Source: Sphaerisporangium sp040649355 (lineage in GTDB: Bacteria; Actinomycetota; Actinomycetes; Streptosporangiales; Streptosporangiaceae). Taken from it: a stretch of DNA of 64,000 bases. The stretch covers positions 52,824 through 116,823 of the forward strand of contig NZ_JBICTU010000027.1 of assembly GCF_043197795.1 (NCBI RefSeq), read 5' to 3'. Numbering within the stretch: the first letter of the stretch is position 1; every line of letters begins with the position of its first letter. Below, piece by piece: positions 45,330 to 55,740 of the stretch. The notes beneath the pieces were generated by a model. It was not told the DNA's origin. It worked only from the letters and a program-made list of their open reading frames with translations, and did no database searches. Made by a program: the position numbers and the translations under genes.

Positions 45330-45716
45330 GTGCGGGTGGTCACTGTCGCGGTGTGGCTCGTCACCATCGGGTTCGGGATCTACCTGCTGTGCCTCTGGCT
45401 GGCGGGTGGCCGGCAGAAGACCAAGGTCACCCGCTACCCGAGCTTGCTGATCATCCTGCACCCGGCGCTCGGGGTCACCTCGCTCGCCGCCTGGGCGGCC
45501 TTCGTCCTCACCGCCCGCACCGGCTACATCTGGCTGTCGCTGGGGCTGCTCTGCCTCGCCACCCTGCTCGGCTTCGTGATGTTCACCCGCTGGCTGGGGG
45601 CCGGCAGGCACGCCCGCGGCGCCGACCAGGGCTTCCCCTTCCTCGCCGTGATCCTCCATGGCCTCGCCGGAATCCTCACCTTCATCCTCATCCTCCTGGC
45701 CGCGACGACGACGTAG
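45330..45716 (+). CDS. Small four-helix membrane protein, unknown
   Basis: 128 residues, GTG start, with four predicted transmembrane helices (VAVWLVTIGFGIYLLCLWL, the stretch around LGVTSLAAWAAFVLTA, LSLGLLCLATLLGFVMF, ILHGLAGILTFILILLA). Conserved hypothetical in type; no catalytic motif. Independent of its neighbours, with a 170-bp upstream region. Confidence 0.75.
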   Translation: MRVVTVAVWLVTIGFGIYLLCLWLAGGRQKTKVTRYPSLLIILHPALGVTSLAAWAAFVLTARTGYIWLSLGLLCLATLLGFVMFTRWLGAGRHARGADQGFPFLAVILHGLAGILTFILILLAATTT

Positions 45717-45780
45717 CCCCATCGCCGTACGCGTCATCCTGGGCGCGCCGCCACAGATGGCCAGGGAGCCGCGAACCGGG

Positions 45781-46263
45781 TCATGTGGGCTGCCGGGGTC
45801 GGGGGAAGCGGAGGCTCGCGGGGGCGTCGCGGGGCTCGTAGTCCACCTCGAACCACAGTGTGCGCCCCGCCTCGTCGTCGTGTACGGCCCAGCGGGCGGA
45901 GATCAGGTCGACGAGCATGAGGCCTCGCCCACCCTCGGCCAGGAGCTCTCCGCAGAGGCGGGGGGCCGTCCGGCTCCCGGCGTCGACCACGTCGACGTGT
46001 ACGAACGCGTAGCAGTCGGCGAGTGCGAGCGTGACCTTCCCGCCGCCTCGTGAGTCCGAGTGGATCACCGAATTCGTGACTACCCCCGAGACCAGCAGCG
46101 TCACGTCGTCCAGCGCAGGATGCCCGTCACCGAGCTTCCCCCTGACGAACTACCGCGCCCGGGAAACCGACTCAGGAGCCCCGACCAGATCGACCACCCC
46201 CAACAGGGTGCCGGTCGTCGAGTGCTCGCGGTGAGAAGGGATTGTTGTCTCTGGCTCAGTCAC
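45781..46263 (-). pseudogene. RsbW-like ATP-binding regulatory protein interrupted by an in-frame TAG
   Basis: From the GTG at 46263 (GGAGG 7 nt upstream) the frame reads through TGTLLGVVDLVGAPESVSRAR to a TAG at 46150-46152, then continues in the same frame as FVRGKLGDGHPALDD, then LLVSGVVTNSVIHSDS (the N-box of GHKL/HATPase_c_2 proteins) and GGRGLMLVDLIS (G-box) to 45781. Homologues read straight through this point (RARRFVR-type sequence), so one codon change separates this from an intact gene of 160 codons. A shorter product could start at the GTG at 46104 but would lack the first strand and helix. Confidence 0.75.
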
Positions 46264-46426
46264 AGATTGGCCTCCAGAATGCGGTTCAGGGTCCATACGG
46301 CGTTGTGGCGCTCGTAGCGCGCCCTCTGCCTTGCCCCCCATCACATCGCTCCGTATGCATGCACTGACAGTGCGCTCAGGGGAGACTGGGGGAGGCAAGC
46401 GGTCCACGTCCCCCGAGGAGTACGCG

Positions 46427-47700
46427 ATGGCGACGTTCCGGCCTGGGCCGTACGGCTACGCGCTGAGCGACGCGACAAGCTGTGGACACAGCGAGAAATG
46501 GCCAGGCAACTGGCCGATGCCGCCGACGAGCACACCCGCGCGCGCATGCCCGGGCGCGATTCCCTGGTACGCATGATCAAATTCTGGGAGGCTGGCAGAC
46601 ATCGACCAAAGGACCCTTACCGGGTGCTGTACTGCCGCGCCTTCGGACTGAGCGAGGCCGACCTGTTCGGCGTGGTGGAAATGCCGCTTCCAGCTCTGGT
46701 GTTGCCGTCACTCGCGCCGGACTCCGATCTGTATGAGCGAATCACGAGAGCCATCGGCGAACGACAACGGGTGGACTCGGAAACGATCGACTGGCTGGAG
46801 CGCTGCCTTTCCCAACATCGCCAGGCAGAGGACACCCTTGGAAGCCGGCCCGTGCTCCCCGTGGTACGCGCGCAACTATCGGCCGTCTCCGATCTCGCTC
46901 GCGGCGCATCCGGTGCGCTCGGGGATCGGATGGTCGGCATGGCCGCTCAGTACGCCCAGTTCATGGCCTGGCTGTGTCAAGACTCCGGAGACCTGGCGGC
47001 GGCACTCGCATGGTACGACCGCTCTCACGGGTGGGCGTTGGAATCGGGAGACGCAGCCCTGGCGGCCACCACCCTGAACATGAGGGCGCATCTCTCCTGG
47101 AGTGTCGGAGACGCCCAGCGGTGCGTGCGGCTTGCCGACGCGTCCCGCTGGCACGACGGACGGACGACGCTCGGGGTGCAGGGCATGGCGGCGCAAATGG
47201 CCGCCCGGGGGCTCGCACAGATGAAGGATGCGCCAGGAGCGCGGACCCTGCTCGGAGAGGCCGAGGAATCGATCAAGCGTGCGGCCGAACAGCCTGAGGA
47301 CGAGCCTCCGTGGATGTATTTCTACGACGACGGCTGGTTCACCATGCAGCGCGGCATGGCCGAGCTCGAACTCGGCGAGGGTGCCCGCTCCGCGGCCTTG
47401 GAGGCAACAGCATGGGATTCATCTACCAGTGCGCTGCGGGAACTGCTTATCAGAGGATGCGTGGTCGCGCTTGGCGCGCTCGTGGAGACCAGGTCCGAGC
47501 ATGGAGAGATCGCAGTCTACGATCACGCGGCGGGGTGCTCCAGCTTGGCGAGAAGGTACGGCAGGCGCTCGGCTTGGGGGGATATGGCCCCCTCCGGTCA
47601 GGCTGTAGCCCTCAGCCACGGGGCAAGCACTGCGTCGGATGGGACTCGCCAGTTGGCACTGATCCAACGATCAGTGCCAACTGGCCGGATAGCTCGGTAG
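46427..47700 (+). pseudogene. XRE-family regulator with TPR-like C-terminal region, frameshifted near the start
   Basis: A GAGGAG site 6 nt before the ATG at 46427 starts MATFRPGP, but the helix-turn-helix (WAVRLRAERRDKLWTQREMA, then RQLADAADEHTRARMPG and LVRMIKFWEAGRHRPKDPY) is in the neighbouring frame from about 46441. That frame has no initiation codon with a ribosome site until an ATG at 46498 inside the HTH. From 46498 to 47700 the frame is intact for 400 codons and resembles Streptosporangiaceae regulators with a tetratricopeptide-like sensor region. It may still yield a truncated protein. The last codons lie over a perfect inverted repeat. Confidence 0.65.
47649..47684. repeat. Perfect 16-bp inverted repeat before the ATPase/TOPRIM pair
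   Basis: CCAGTTGGCACTGATC and GATCAGTGCCAACTGG separated by CAAC. It overlaps the last codons of the regulator frame and ends 25 bp before the ATPase start. It could be a terminator, an operator or a junction of an inserted segment. Confidence 0.85.
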
Positions 47701-47709
47701 CCTAAGGCG

Positions 47710-49140
47710 ATGCTCACCAAGCTGGAAGTTCAAGGTTTCAAGAACCTACTAGATGTATCTGTAGAATTTGGCCCATTCACCTGCATTGCGGGTGCAAATG
47801 GGATCGGTAAGTCTAATCTCTTTGACGCGATTGAATTTCTTTCATATTTGGCTAACGAGCCACTTGCTGAGGCTGCTCAACGTGTTCGAAGCTCATCCGG
47901 ATCAAAGGGGGGGGATCCTAGAGACCTGTTTTGGGATGGCTATAGGGATCATCAGCGGGAGATATCAATCGCTGCCGAAATGATTGTTCAACGTAATGTG
48001 GAGGATGATCTTGGAGATACGGCCAGGGCTACTACCACATTTTTGCGCTATGAGCTAACCCTTGGTTATTCCCTTCCAGAAGGGGAGGGAAGTGTTGGGA
48101 AGTTGACCTTGGAGCGGGAAGTTCTAAAGCACATTAACAAAGGAGAGGCTTCTAGGCATCTCCGTTTTCCCCATAGTGCCAAGAACTTTCGCAATGCGGT
48201 TCTTCGAGGGCAAAGAAGCGGCGGACCCTTCCTGTCCACGGAGCATCGTGATATAGGGACCATTATTAATGTTCACGGGGATGGAGGCAGTTTTGGGCGG
48301 CCACAGCCCCGTTCGGCTGCCAGGGCGGGTCGTACAGTCCTTAGTACAGTGACAACCAACGATTATCCCACTATTCTTGCTGCCCGCCGAGAAATGCAAA
48401 GTTGGCGACGTCTAGCATTGGAGCCCTCGGCGCTTCGCGCCCCTGATAGCTTCTCTGCGCCTCGAACAATGCGCACCGACGGGCGCTATCTCGCGGCTGC
48501 GCTTTTCCGAATCGCCTCGGAGAGTTCAAAATATTCATTTGAGTCATCGATCGACGCTGAAGCAATCTATGCGGAAGTAGCAGATAGGCTATCGGATTTA
48601 ACTGGTGTGCGCGTGGAGAGTCTCCGTGTCGAACCTGATCAGGTGCGCGAAGTGTTCACTCTGTTTCTTCGTGAGCGGGGCGGGCTTCGACTACCCGCGA
48701 GAGCGCTGTCGGAGGGAACACTAAGATTTCTAGCCCTCTGCGTCCTACTCGAGGATCCGACGGTGACGGGTCTGATATGCATGGAGGAACCTGAGAATGG
48801 TATTCATCCGGCAAACCTTCCTGCTATGGTCAAACTCGTTCAAGACCTAGCGGTCAATCCGAAGGAAGCTCCTGATCAAGATAACCCTTTCAGGCAGATT
48901 ATTATAAACACCCATTCTCCGTGGGTTGTACAACTGTGCAATCCAAACGATTTGCTCTTGGCTGACGTGCAGCCGCGTAAGACAGCTGATGGAAAAGTCG
49001 CGAGTTCACTATTGCTCCTGCCGTTCGAGGATTCTTGGCGAGCGGCGTCCGGCGGCGTTACCTTCTCGCGAGCAGACGTAACCTCTTACCTAGCGGCACC
49101 TTCCGGCGCACAGTTGACCCTTCCGGCGGAAATGATCTAA
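47710..49140 (+). CDS. AAA/ABC-type ATPase, OLD-like (defence-associated pair, gene 1)
   Basis: 476 residues. Walker A GANGIGKSNLFDAI (residues 28-41), ABC-like signature LSEGTLRFLALCVLLEDP, Walker B GLICMEEPENGIHP and switch INTHSPWVVQL, as in OLD nucleases and AAA_21 ATPases. There is no nuclease domain in the protein itself. Codon use is much less G/C-biased than in all neighbours, pointing to recent acquisition. The stop overlaps the next start as TAATG. The ribosome site is poor (AAGG very close to the ATG). Partner architecture resembles PARIS (AriA) and other OLD-like systems. Confidence 0.85.
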   Translation: MLTKLEVQGFKNLLDVSVEFGPFTCIAGANGIGKSNLFDAIEFLSYLANEPLAEAAQRVRSSSGSKGGDPRDLFWDGYRDHQREISIAAEMIVQRNVEDDLGDTARATTTFLRYELTLGYSLPEGEGSVGKLTLEREVLKHINKGEASRHLRFPHSAKNFRNAVLRGQRSGGPFLSTEHRDIGTIINVHGDGGSFGRPQPRSAARAGRTVLSTVTTNDYPTILAARREMQSWRRLALEPSALRAPDSFSAPRTMRTDGRYLAAALFRIASESSKYSFESSIDAEAIYAEVADRLSDLTGVRVESLRVEPDQVREVFTLFLRERGGLRLPARALSEGTLRFLALCVLLEDPTVTGLICMEEPENGIHPANLPAMVKLVQDLAVNPKEAPDQDNPFRQIIINTHSPWVVQLCNPNDLLLADVQPRKTADGKVASSLLLLPFEDSWRAASGGVTFSRADVTSYLAAPSGAQLTLPAEMI

Positions 49141-49781
49141 TGACCGGCAAGCCATTGTCTGGACTCTTTATAGCGGAAGGAACTTCCGACCTCCCGCTAT
49201 CTGACATCGTAGAATTCCTGTTCGCGGAACGCGGCCAGAGTTTGAGGCTGAGCAAACCGGACTTCGATGCTCTGAAGAAGGTTCGGAAGGATGTAGAGTC
49301 TAAGCTAATAGCAGGTGCTCAACTGACGGGCAAACCATTCGATTTGGCAGTTATACATCGGGATGCGGACAATGCTGGTTGGCAGGCCAGGCTCAGCGAG
49401 GTCCAAAGCGCAGTCCTCTCGTCTGGGGTGCCCTGTGAGTTGATACCGGTCATTCCGATCAGAATGACTGAAGCGTGGCTCCTGCTTGATGAATCTGAAA
49501 TACGTAAGGTCGCCGGAAATCCCAATGGTCGAGAGAATCTTGGACTGCCCAAGATTCGTGAGGTCGAGGGAATCGCCGACCCAAAGGGACTGCTTCGTGA
49601 CTGCTTGATGAAGGCCGCCAGCGTCAGAGGAAGAAAACGCCAGACCGCAGCGACCCGCTTCCCGCAACACAGGAGGCAACTTCTAGAGCGTCTGGACTTA
49701 CAAGGGCCTGTCGCCCAACTATCGAGTTGGAAGAAGCTCGTCTCGGATATCAATCGATTCGTAGATTCGCTATCCGCCTAG
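49140..49781 (+). CDS. TOPRIM-like protein, DUF4276-type (defence-associated pair, gene 2)
   Basis: 213 residues. The N-terminal strand and acidic residue in GLFIAEGTSDLPLSDIVEFL, then DLAVIHRDADNAGW (DxD) and IPVIPIRMTEAWLLLDES, match the layout of DUF4276 and related TOPRIM nuclease-like proteins (E ... DxD). Translationally coupled to the ATPase and equally AT-rich. By analogy with OLD, PARIS and similar modules it would be the nuclease or effector released by the ATPase on phage infection. The family call is moderate; the defence role is inference. Confidence 0.7.
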   Translation: MTGKPLSGLFIAEGTSDLPLSDIVEFLFAERGQSLRLSKPDFDALKKVRKDVESKLIAGAQLTGKPFDLAVIHRDADNAGWQARLSEVQSAVLSSGVPCELIPVIPIRMTEAWLLLDESEIRKVAGNPNGRENLGLPKIREVEGIADPKGLLRDCLMKAASVRGRKRQTAATRFPQHRRQLLERLDLQGPVAQLSSWKKLVSDINRFVDSLSA

Positions 49782-49841
49782 GGTGTTCTCCTGGGCGCGT
49801 TTCCCGTTTCTTCCGAATGCAGGTCAAATGCCTCGAAGGAT

Positions 49842-50145
49842 ATGTACAAGGAAGTCGGGACGTTGCTGGGCGAGGCAGTCGAGGCGTTCGGGCAATGCTC
49901 GTCGCTGTTCCGGGTGCAGTATCTGGCTGACAAGTCCAAACGGCCATGCGCGCGTCTGAGCTTTCCTGGCCGCCGATCGGATGCACAAATTGGCCCGAGC
50001 ACTTCTGGGCGTCACCTCGGGAAGAGTGAACAACCGCGTGAGCGAGATCCTCAATATGTCGCGAACGAATGCCGCCCCGGAGATACGGCAGGCTCGTGAA
50101 CACCTGCGCGCGATGATCTCCCCCGCACCGCCGCCGAGCACGTGA
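49842..50145 (+). pseudogene. Decayed small ORF after the ATPase/TOPRIM pair
   Basis: Three successive frames give protein-like text: VGTLLGEAVEAFGQCSSLF plus RVQYLADKSKRP (from 49842), then MRASEL, then FLAADRMHKLARALLG and TSGRVNNRVSEILNMSRTNA to a TGA at 50145. Joined, they would make a protein of about 95 residues with a helical, DNA-binding-like end, split by two frameshifts. The family is not recognised. Confidence 0.4.
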
Positions 50146-50171
50146 AGGCCCCGTTTGGGGGTGTATGGGTT

Positions 50172-50190
50172 GGTGGGCAGGGGGCCCACC
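50172..50190 (-). terminator. Hairpin downstream of glgX
   Basis: GGTGGGC / GCCCACC 7-bp stem with a 5-nt loop, 53 bp after the glgX stop. Confidence 0.5.
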
Positions 50191-50242
50191 CGGATGGGTG
50201 ACGGGTGGGCGTTTGCGGGTCTGTGAGGGTTCGTACGAGCCG

Positions 50243-52366
<2,124 letters not shown>

Positions 52367-52687
52367 GTAGCCTCATTGTGGTCGTGGGAACGGTCAGCGG
52401 TTGCAGCTTGATCGCGTCGTGTCTCCTGTCGTGACCCGGTGCCCCGTCAGCTCCTCTCTGGTCAGGGCTCCGTTGCCGCGTCCCTGGATGCTTACGTCCC
52501 GGCTCTACTGTCGATATTAGGGCCGCCGGTCTGATTTACCAGATCTTTCGGCACGCTAGGGGTACTGATCGCATAGACCCCGCCTCGCACCCGGCAGCGG
52601 GGCAATAAGCTACACGAAACCGATAAATTAGTATATAACACGCAAACAACGAGTAAACCGGGTAAGTCAGGCGTCGTGAACACAAAA
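52367..52687. other. Intergenic region with AT-rich core
   Basis: About 320 bp between glgX and the OsmC gene, on the upstream side of glgX. The part from 52600 to 52665 is strikingly AT-rich (TATATAACACGCAAAC) compared with the surroundings. No supported gene; glgX promoter sequences are probably nearer 52380-52560. Confidence 0.45.
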
Positions 52688-52719
52688 CGGCCCCCGTGTG
52701 ACGTAGCACACGGGGGCCG
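52688..52719 (-). terminator. Intrinsic terminator of the OsmC gene
   Basis: Perfect 13-bp stem CGGCCCCCGTGTG / CACACGGGGGCCG with a 6-nt loop; on the minus strand it is followed by TTTTG. Clean terminator 11 bp after the stop. Confidence 0.92.
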
Positions 52720-52729
52720 GGACGGCTCG

Positions 52730-53158
52730 TCAGCCGATCAGCTCGGCGTTCAGCGTGATCGTGGTGCCCGACAGAGCCTTGCTGACCGGGCAGTTGGCCT
52801 TGGCGGTCTCGGCGGCGGTCTGGAAGTCCTCCGCGGAGATGCCGGCCACCTGCGCCCGTACGGACAGGACGATGCCCGTGATGCCCTCGCCCGGCTGGAA
52901 GGTCACGTCGGCCTTCGTCTCGACCTGCTGCGGCGGCGTGCCCGCCTGGGCGAGCCCGTGCGAGAGGGCCATCGAGAAGCATGAGGAGTGGGCCGCAGCG
53001 ATGAGCTCCTCGGGGCTCGTCTTGCCGTTGGCCTGCTCGGCGCGCGAGGGCCACGAGACGTCGAACGTCCCGACCCCCGAGGTGTCGAGCGAGACCGTGC
53101 CCGAGCCGTCGAGCAGCGCGCCCTTCCACTGGGTCGTCGCGGTACGTGTCGTCGCCAT
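52730..53158 (-). CDS. OsmC-family peroxidase
   Basis: 142 residues. The two reactive cysteines are in AAHSSCFSMALSH and AKANCPVSKAL, as in OsmC (rather than Ohr) proteins that reduce organic hydroperoxides with thiol help. The ATG at 53158 has GAAGGG 9 nt upstream; an ATG three codons earlier would sit directly on that site and is rejected. Single-gene unit with its own terminator. Confidence 0.93.
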   Translation of the reverse strand: MATTRTATTQWKGALLDGSGTVSLDTSGVGTFDVSWPSRAEQANGKTSPEELIAAAHSSCFSMALSHGLAQAGTPPQQVETKADVTFQPGEGITGIVLSVRAQVAGISAEDFQTAAETAKANCPVSKALSGTTITLNAELIG

Positions 53159-53265
53159 TGCGATCATCCCTTCGATATCGAGATCCTTGCCAAGCCGAAC
53201 CTACACGCGCGGCCGGTGCCCGCGGTGCTCGGCACCGCACCCCGCCGAGCCCATCACCCCGCCCG

Positions 53266-53530
53266 GCCACGTCCCGCTCCTACACCGCCCCCGAGATCAT
53301 CCCGCCCCGCTCCCCAGACAGACCGGCGGCGAAGCCTTCGCCCACGCGCTCACCCAGCAGTCCTTCTACGAAACCATCACCACCGGACGCGGCCCCACCA
53401 CCTGGGAGACCACCGTCACCGCCCGCATGCCCTACGCCAACTTGACCTGATGGTCCTATCGGCGGCAGCCCCCATCCTGATCATCCGGCGCATTCCCGAA
53501 CCGACCGGCCGCATCCTGTTCCTGCTGTGA
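53266..53530 (+). pseudogene. GntR-family regulator remnant (UTRA domain)
   Basis: Pieces of the UTRA ligand-binding domain appear in changing frames: RSYTAPEIIPP (from about 53275), then TGGEAFAHALTQQSFYETIT and TTWETTVTARMPYAN (to about 53445), then DLMVLSAAAPILIIRRIPEP-TGRILFLL to a TGA at 53530. The order and the W-ETVTARMP and PILIIRRI motifs fit the end of a GntR/HutC protein. The DNA-binding domain is gone. Confidence 0.55.
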
Positions 53531-53699
53531 CCCGCTGGTGTGACAGGTCGTTGTGACCGACTGTCCTGTCTCATGACTTACAAGTCGTTCTCCAGTACCG
53601 ATCTCTAGCATCATCGGCGACCCTCGTGCCCGAAGGGGCGAAGCGGACGAAGACCGGTACGGCCCAGGCGCGTGAGCGACAAGGAGAAGAGAGATCGTG

Positions 53700-54020
53700 A
53701 TGGAGTCCGAGGCAGGCCAGGCGATCGCCGTCACGCGGATCACCAAGTGGTTGGAGGACGGATGGACCTACCTCGACCTGTCCGGTCTCCGGCTGAGCAC
53801 GGTGCCCGAGCCACTCGCCCAGTGCACCGCCCTCGAAGGGCTCGGCCTGAGCGGCAATCAGTTGACCGCGCTGCCAGAGTCCCTGGGGAACCTCACCGAC
53901 CTCACCCGCCTGTTCCTGCGCGGCAATCAGTTGACCGCGCTGCCCGAGTCCTTGAGGAAGTTCCCCGATGCCGCCGGGTTCGGCCCCGACGGTCGCCAAC
54001 CGATCGCGGTCCCGCACTTC
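53700..54020 (+). pseudogene. Leucine-rich-repeat protein, truncated at the 3' end
   Basis: From ATG 53700 (AGGAGAAGAG upstream) the frame gives a helical start and three LRRs (YLDLSGLRLSTVPEPL, LGLSGNQLTALPESLGNL, LFLRGNQLTALPESLRKF) with a 69-bp internal repeat. LRR similarity ends near 53967. The frame stays open much further only because it runs antisense through the lipoprotein and ureohydrolase genes, so the natural 3' end has been lost. Confidence 0.6.
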
Positions 54021-54149
54021 CTACGCACGGGCCGTAGGCGTGGCGGTCTCCTCGGAGGCGCAGGCGGTGCTCAGGACGAGCAGGACGGCGGCGGGCAGGA
54101 CGAGGCGGCTGAGTGTCGTGCGGCTGAGTATCACGCGGCTGTGTCTCAT
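54021..54149 (-). CDS. 42-residue lipoprotein coupled to the ureohydrolase gene
   Basis: MRHSRVILSRTTLSRLVLP followed by a hydrophobic stretch and the lipobox LSTAC (Cys30), leaving a mature peptide of only about 13 residues. The ATG overlaps the ureohydrolase stop (ATGA, 54146-54149) and GAGGGGGGAG lies just upstream. Tiny but with a full signal, ribosome site and coupling. Function unknown. Confidence 0.6.
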   Translation of the reverse strand: MRHSRVILSRTTLSRLVLPAAVLLVLSTACASEETATPTARA

Positions 54150-55291
54150 GCGGCTCCCCCCTCGGGCTTCGTGGGCGGCGCGGTGCGCTTCGGGAGGTGG
54201 CCGGCGCGGACGAGGCACCCGAGGGTGTCGCAGATGACGCGGGTCGCGATGAGCGCGGTGATCTCGGCGTTGTCGTACGGCGGGGCGCACTCGACGACCT
54301 CGATGCCGGCGAGCGGCCGGGCGTCGGCGATGAGCTGGATGAACTTCAGGACCTCGCGGGGGAGGAAGCCGCCGGGCTCGGGCCAGCCCGTGCCGGGCAC
54401 GAACGCAGCGTCCAGGCAGTCGACGTCGAACGACAGCCAGACGGCCTCCGCGCCGTCCCAGGCGACCTCAAGGGCGCGCTCCGCGGCGGCCTCGATGCCC
54501 ATCTCGACGCAGTCGGTGACCGTCATGATGGTCGTGCCGCGATCCCTGCCGACCTTCACCCCTGGACGGGGCGCCTGCCAGCCGCCGATGCCGATCTGCA
54601 CGAGGTTCTTCGCCGGCACGTTGGGGATGTCGGTCGCGTGGAACCACGGCGTGGTGTGCATCCGCTCGTCGAGGTCGGTCTCCTGCGTGTCGACATGCCG
54701 ATCGAAGTGAATGATGCCGACATTTCCGGAAACGTGCTCAGCGATGCCGCGTACGGTCGGATAGCCGATCGAATGGTCGCCACCCAGCACCACCGGGAAG
54801 GCCCCGCTGGCGTAGACGTGCGACACCGCCTTGCTGATCTGGTCGAACGTCTTCTCGATGTTCGCCGGGATGGTGAAGACGTCCCCGAGGTCGGCGATCG
54901 TGATCGACTCCCGCAGGTCCACGCCCAGCTCGAAGCTGTACGGCCCGTACAGCGCCGAGATCTTGCGGATGCCCTGCGGGCCGAACCGCGTCCCGGAGCG
55001 GTAGGTGGTGCCGCCGTCGAACGGGGCGCCGAGCACCGCCACGTCGTACTCGCCGCAGCGCCGCACGTCCTCGACGTACGGGGCCTTGAGGAAGGTGTTG
55101 ATCCCGGCGAAGTGGGGGAGCTCTCCCCGCGAGAAGGTCGGGATGGTCCGGTCGACGATCGAGTCCGCGCCCGGCAGGCCGTACTCAAGACCGCGCTCGA
55201 TCTCACGCTGGTGCATGGTCGTGGGAAGCCCGGCCTCGCGTTCGACGGCGTAGCGTGCCTCGGGTCCGTAATTGTCGTGAAGGTGACCCAC
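54146..55291 (-). CDS. speB: Ureohydrolase, agmatinase/guanidinobutyrase family
   Basis: 381 residues, arginase fold. Mn2+ ligands are in GGDHSIGYP, HFDRHVDTQ (D-x-H-x-D) and SFDVDCLDAAF (D-x-D). The Arg in HFDRHVD replaces the usual Ala, and the N-terminus is longer than in E. coli agmatinase, as in guanidinobutyrase-like actinobacterial relatives. It releases urea from agmatine or a similar guanidino compound. GTG start with GGGAG 5 nt upstream. The symbol is family-level; substrate is not certain. Confidence 0.9.
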   Translation of the reverse strand: MGHLHDNYGPEARYAVEREAGLPTTMHQREIERGLEYGLPGADSIVDRTIPTFSRGELPHFAGINTFLKAPYVEDVRRCGEYDVAVLGAPFDGGTTYRSGTRFGPQGIRKISALYGPYSFELGVDLRESITIADLGDVFTIPANIEKTFDQISKAVSHVYASGAFPVVLGGDHSIGYPTVRGIAEHVSGNVGIIHFDRHVDTQETDLDERMHTTPWFHATDIPNVPAKNLVQIGIGGWQAPRPGVKVGRDRGTTIMTVTDCVEMGIEAAAERALEVAWDGAEAVWLSFDVDCLDAAFVPGTGWPEPGGFLPREVLKFIQLIADARPLAGIEVVECAPPYDNAEITALIATRVICDTLGCLVRAGHLPKRTAPPTKPEGGAA

Positions 55292-55740
55292 GGCACTCCC
55301 TTTTGAGAACGCCTCACTCAGGAGGCAGCCGACATGACTGTCTCCCGGGTTTTTGTCCCGCCGTGGAACGGCCTAGGCCGCCTGCACCTCTTGGACCAGC
55401 CCCTCCCGGGGCGGGAGGGCGGAACCCTAGGTGCGCCTCACCGCGAGCCGGTGAGTCCCCTTCATGACAATGCCAGGCTGTTTCCTCCCCGTTTCCCGGC
55501 CGTAGCGGCTCGGTGACGTACTACGCACACAAGGCCCCGAAGTGCGGTCCCGCGCTCAGCGCAGCAGTCGGCAGCACGCCCTCGCCGGTCTCACCCCGGT
55601 CGCCTTGTCGGTGGCCCGGCCTCGGGACCACGCTCGCCCATCCCGTACAGCCTCCTGGCACCGCGTACGTCCCGCGGCACCCCGGCTCGTGACGAGGGTG
55701 CCGCGGCCGCGAGTCCGGCGCGTCGCGCGCCGTCATCGGG
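55292..55740. other. Intergenic region, one hairpin, no gene
   Basis: About 450 bp. It holds the speB-like promoter and a CCCTCCC / GGGAGGG hairpin at 55401-55419, which may end transcripts from the esterase gene. No supported coding sequence. Confidence 0.5.

Noticed and set aside
49035..49139. Longer N-terminus for the TOPRIM-like protein
   Set aside because: The extra residues overlap the ATPase gene in another frame; TAATG coupling at 49140 gives the natural start.
53697..54710. Full 337-residue reading of the LRR frame
   Set aside because: After residue 90 it runs antisense through the lipoprotein and ureohydrolase genes; only the LRR start is natural.
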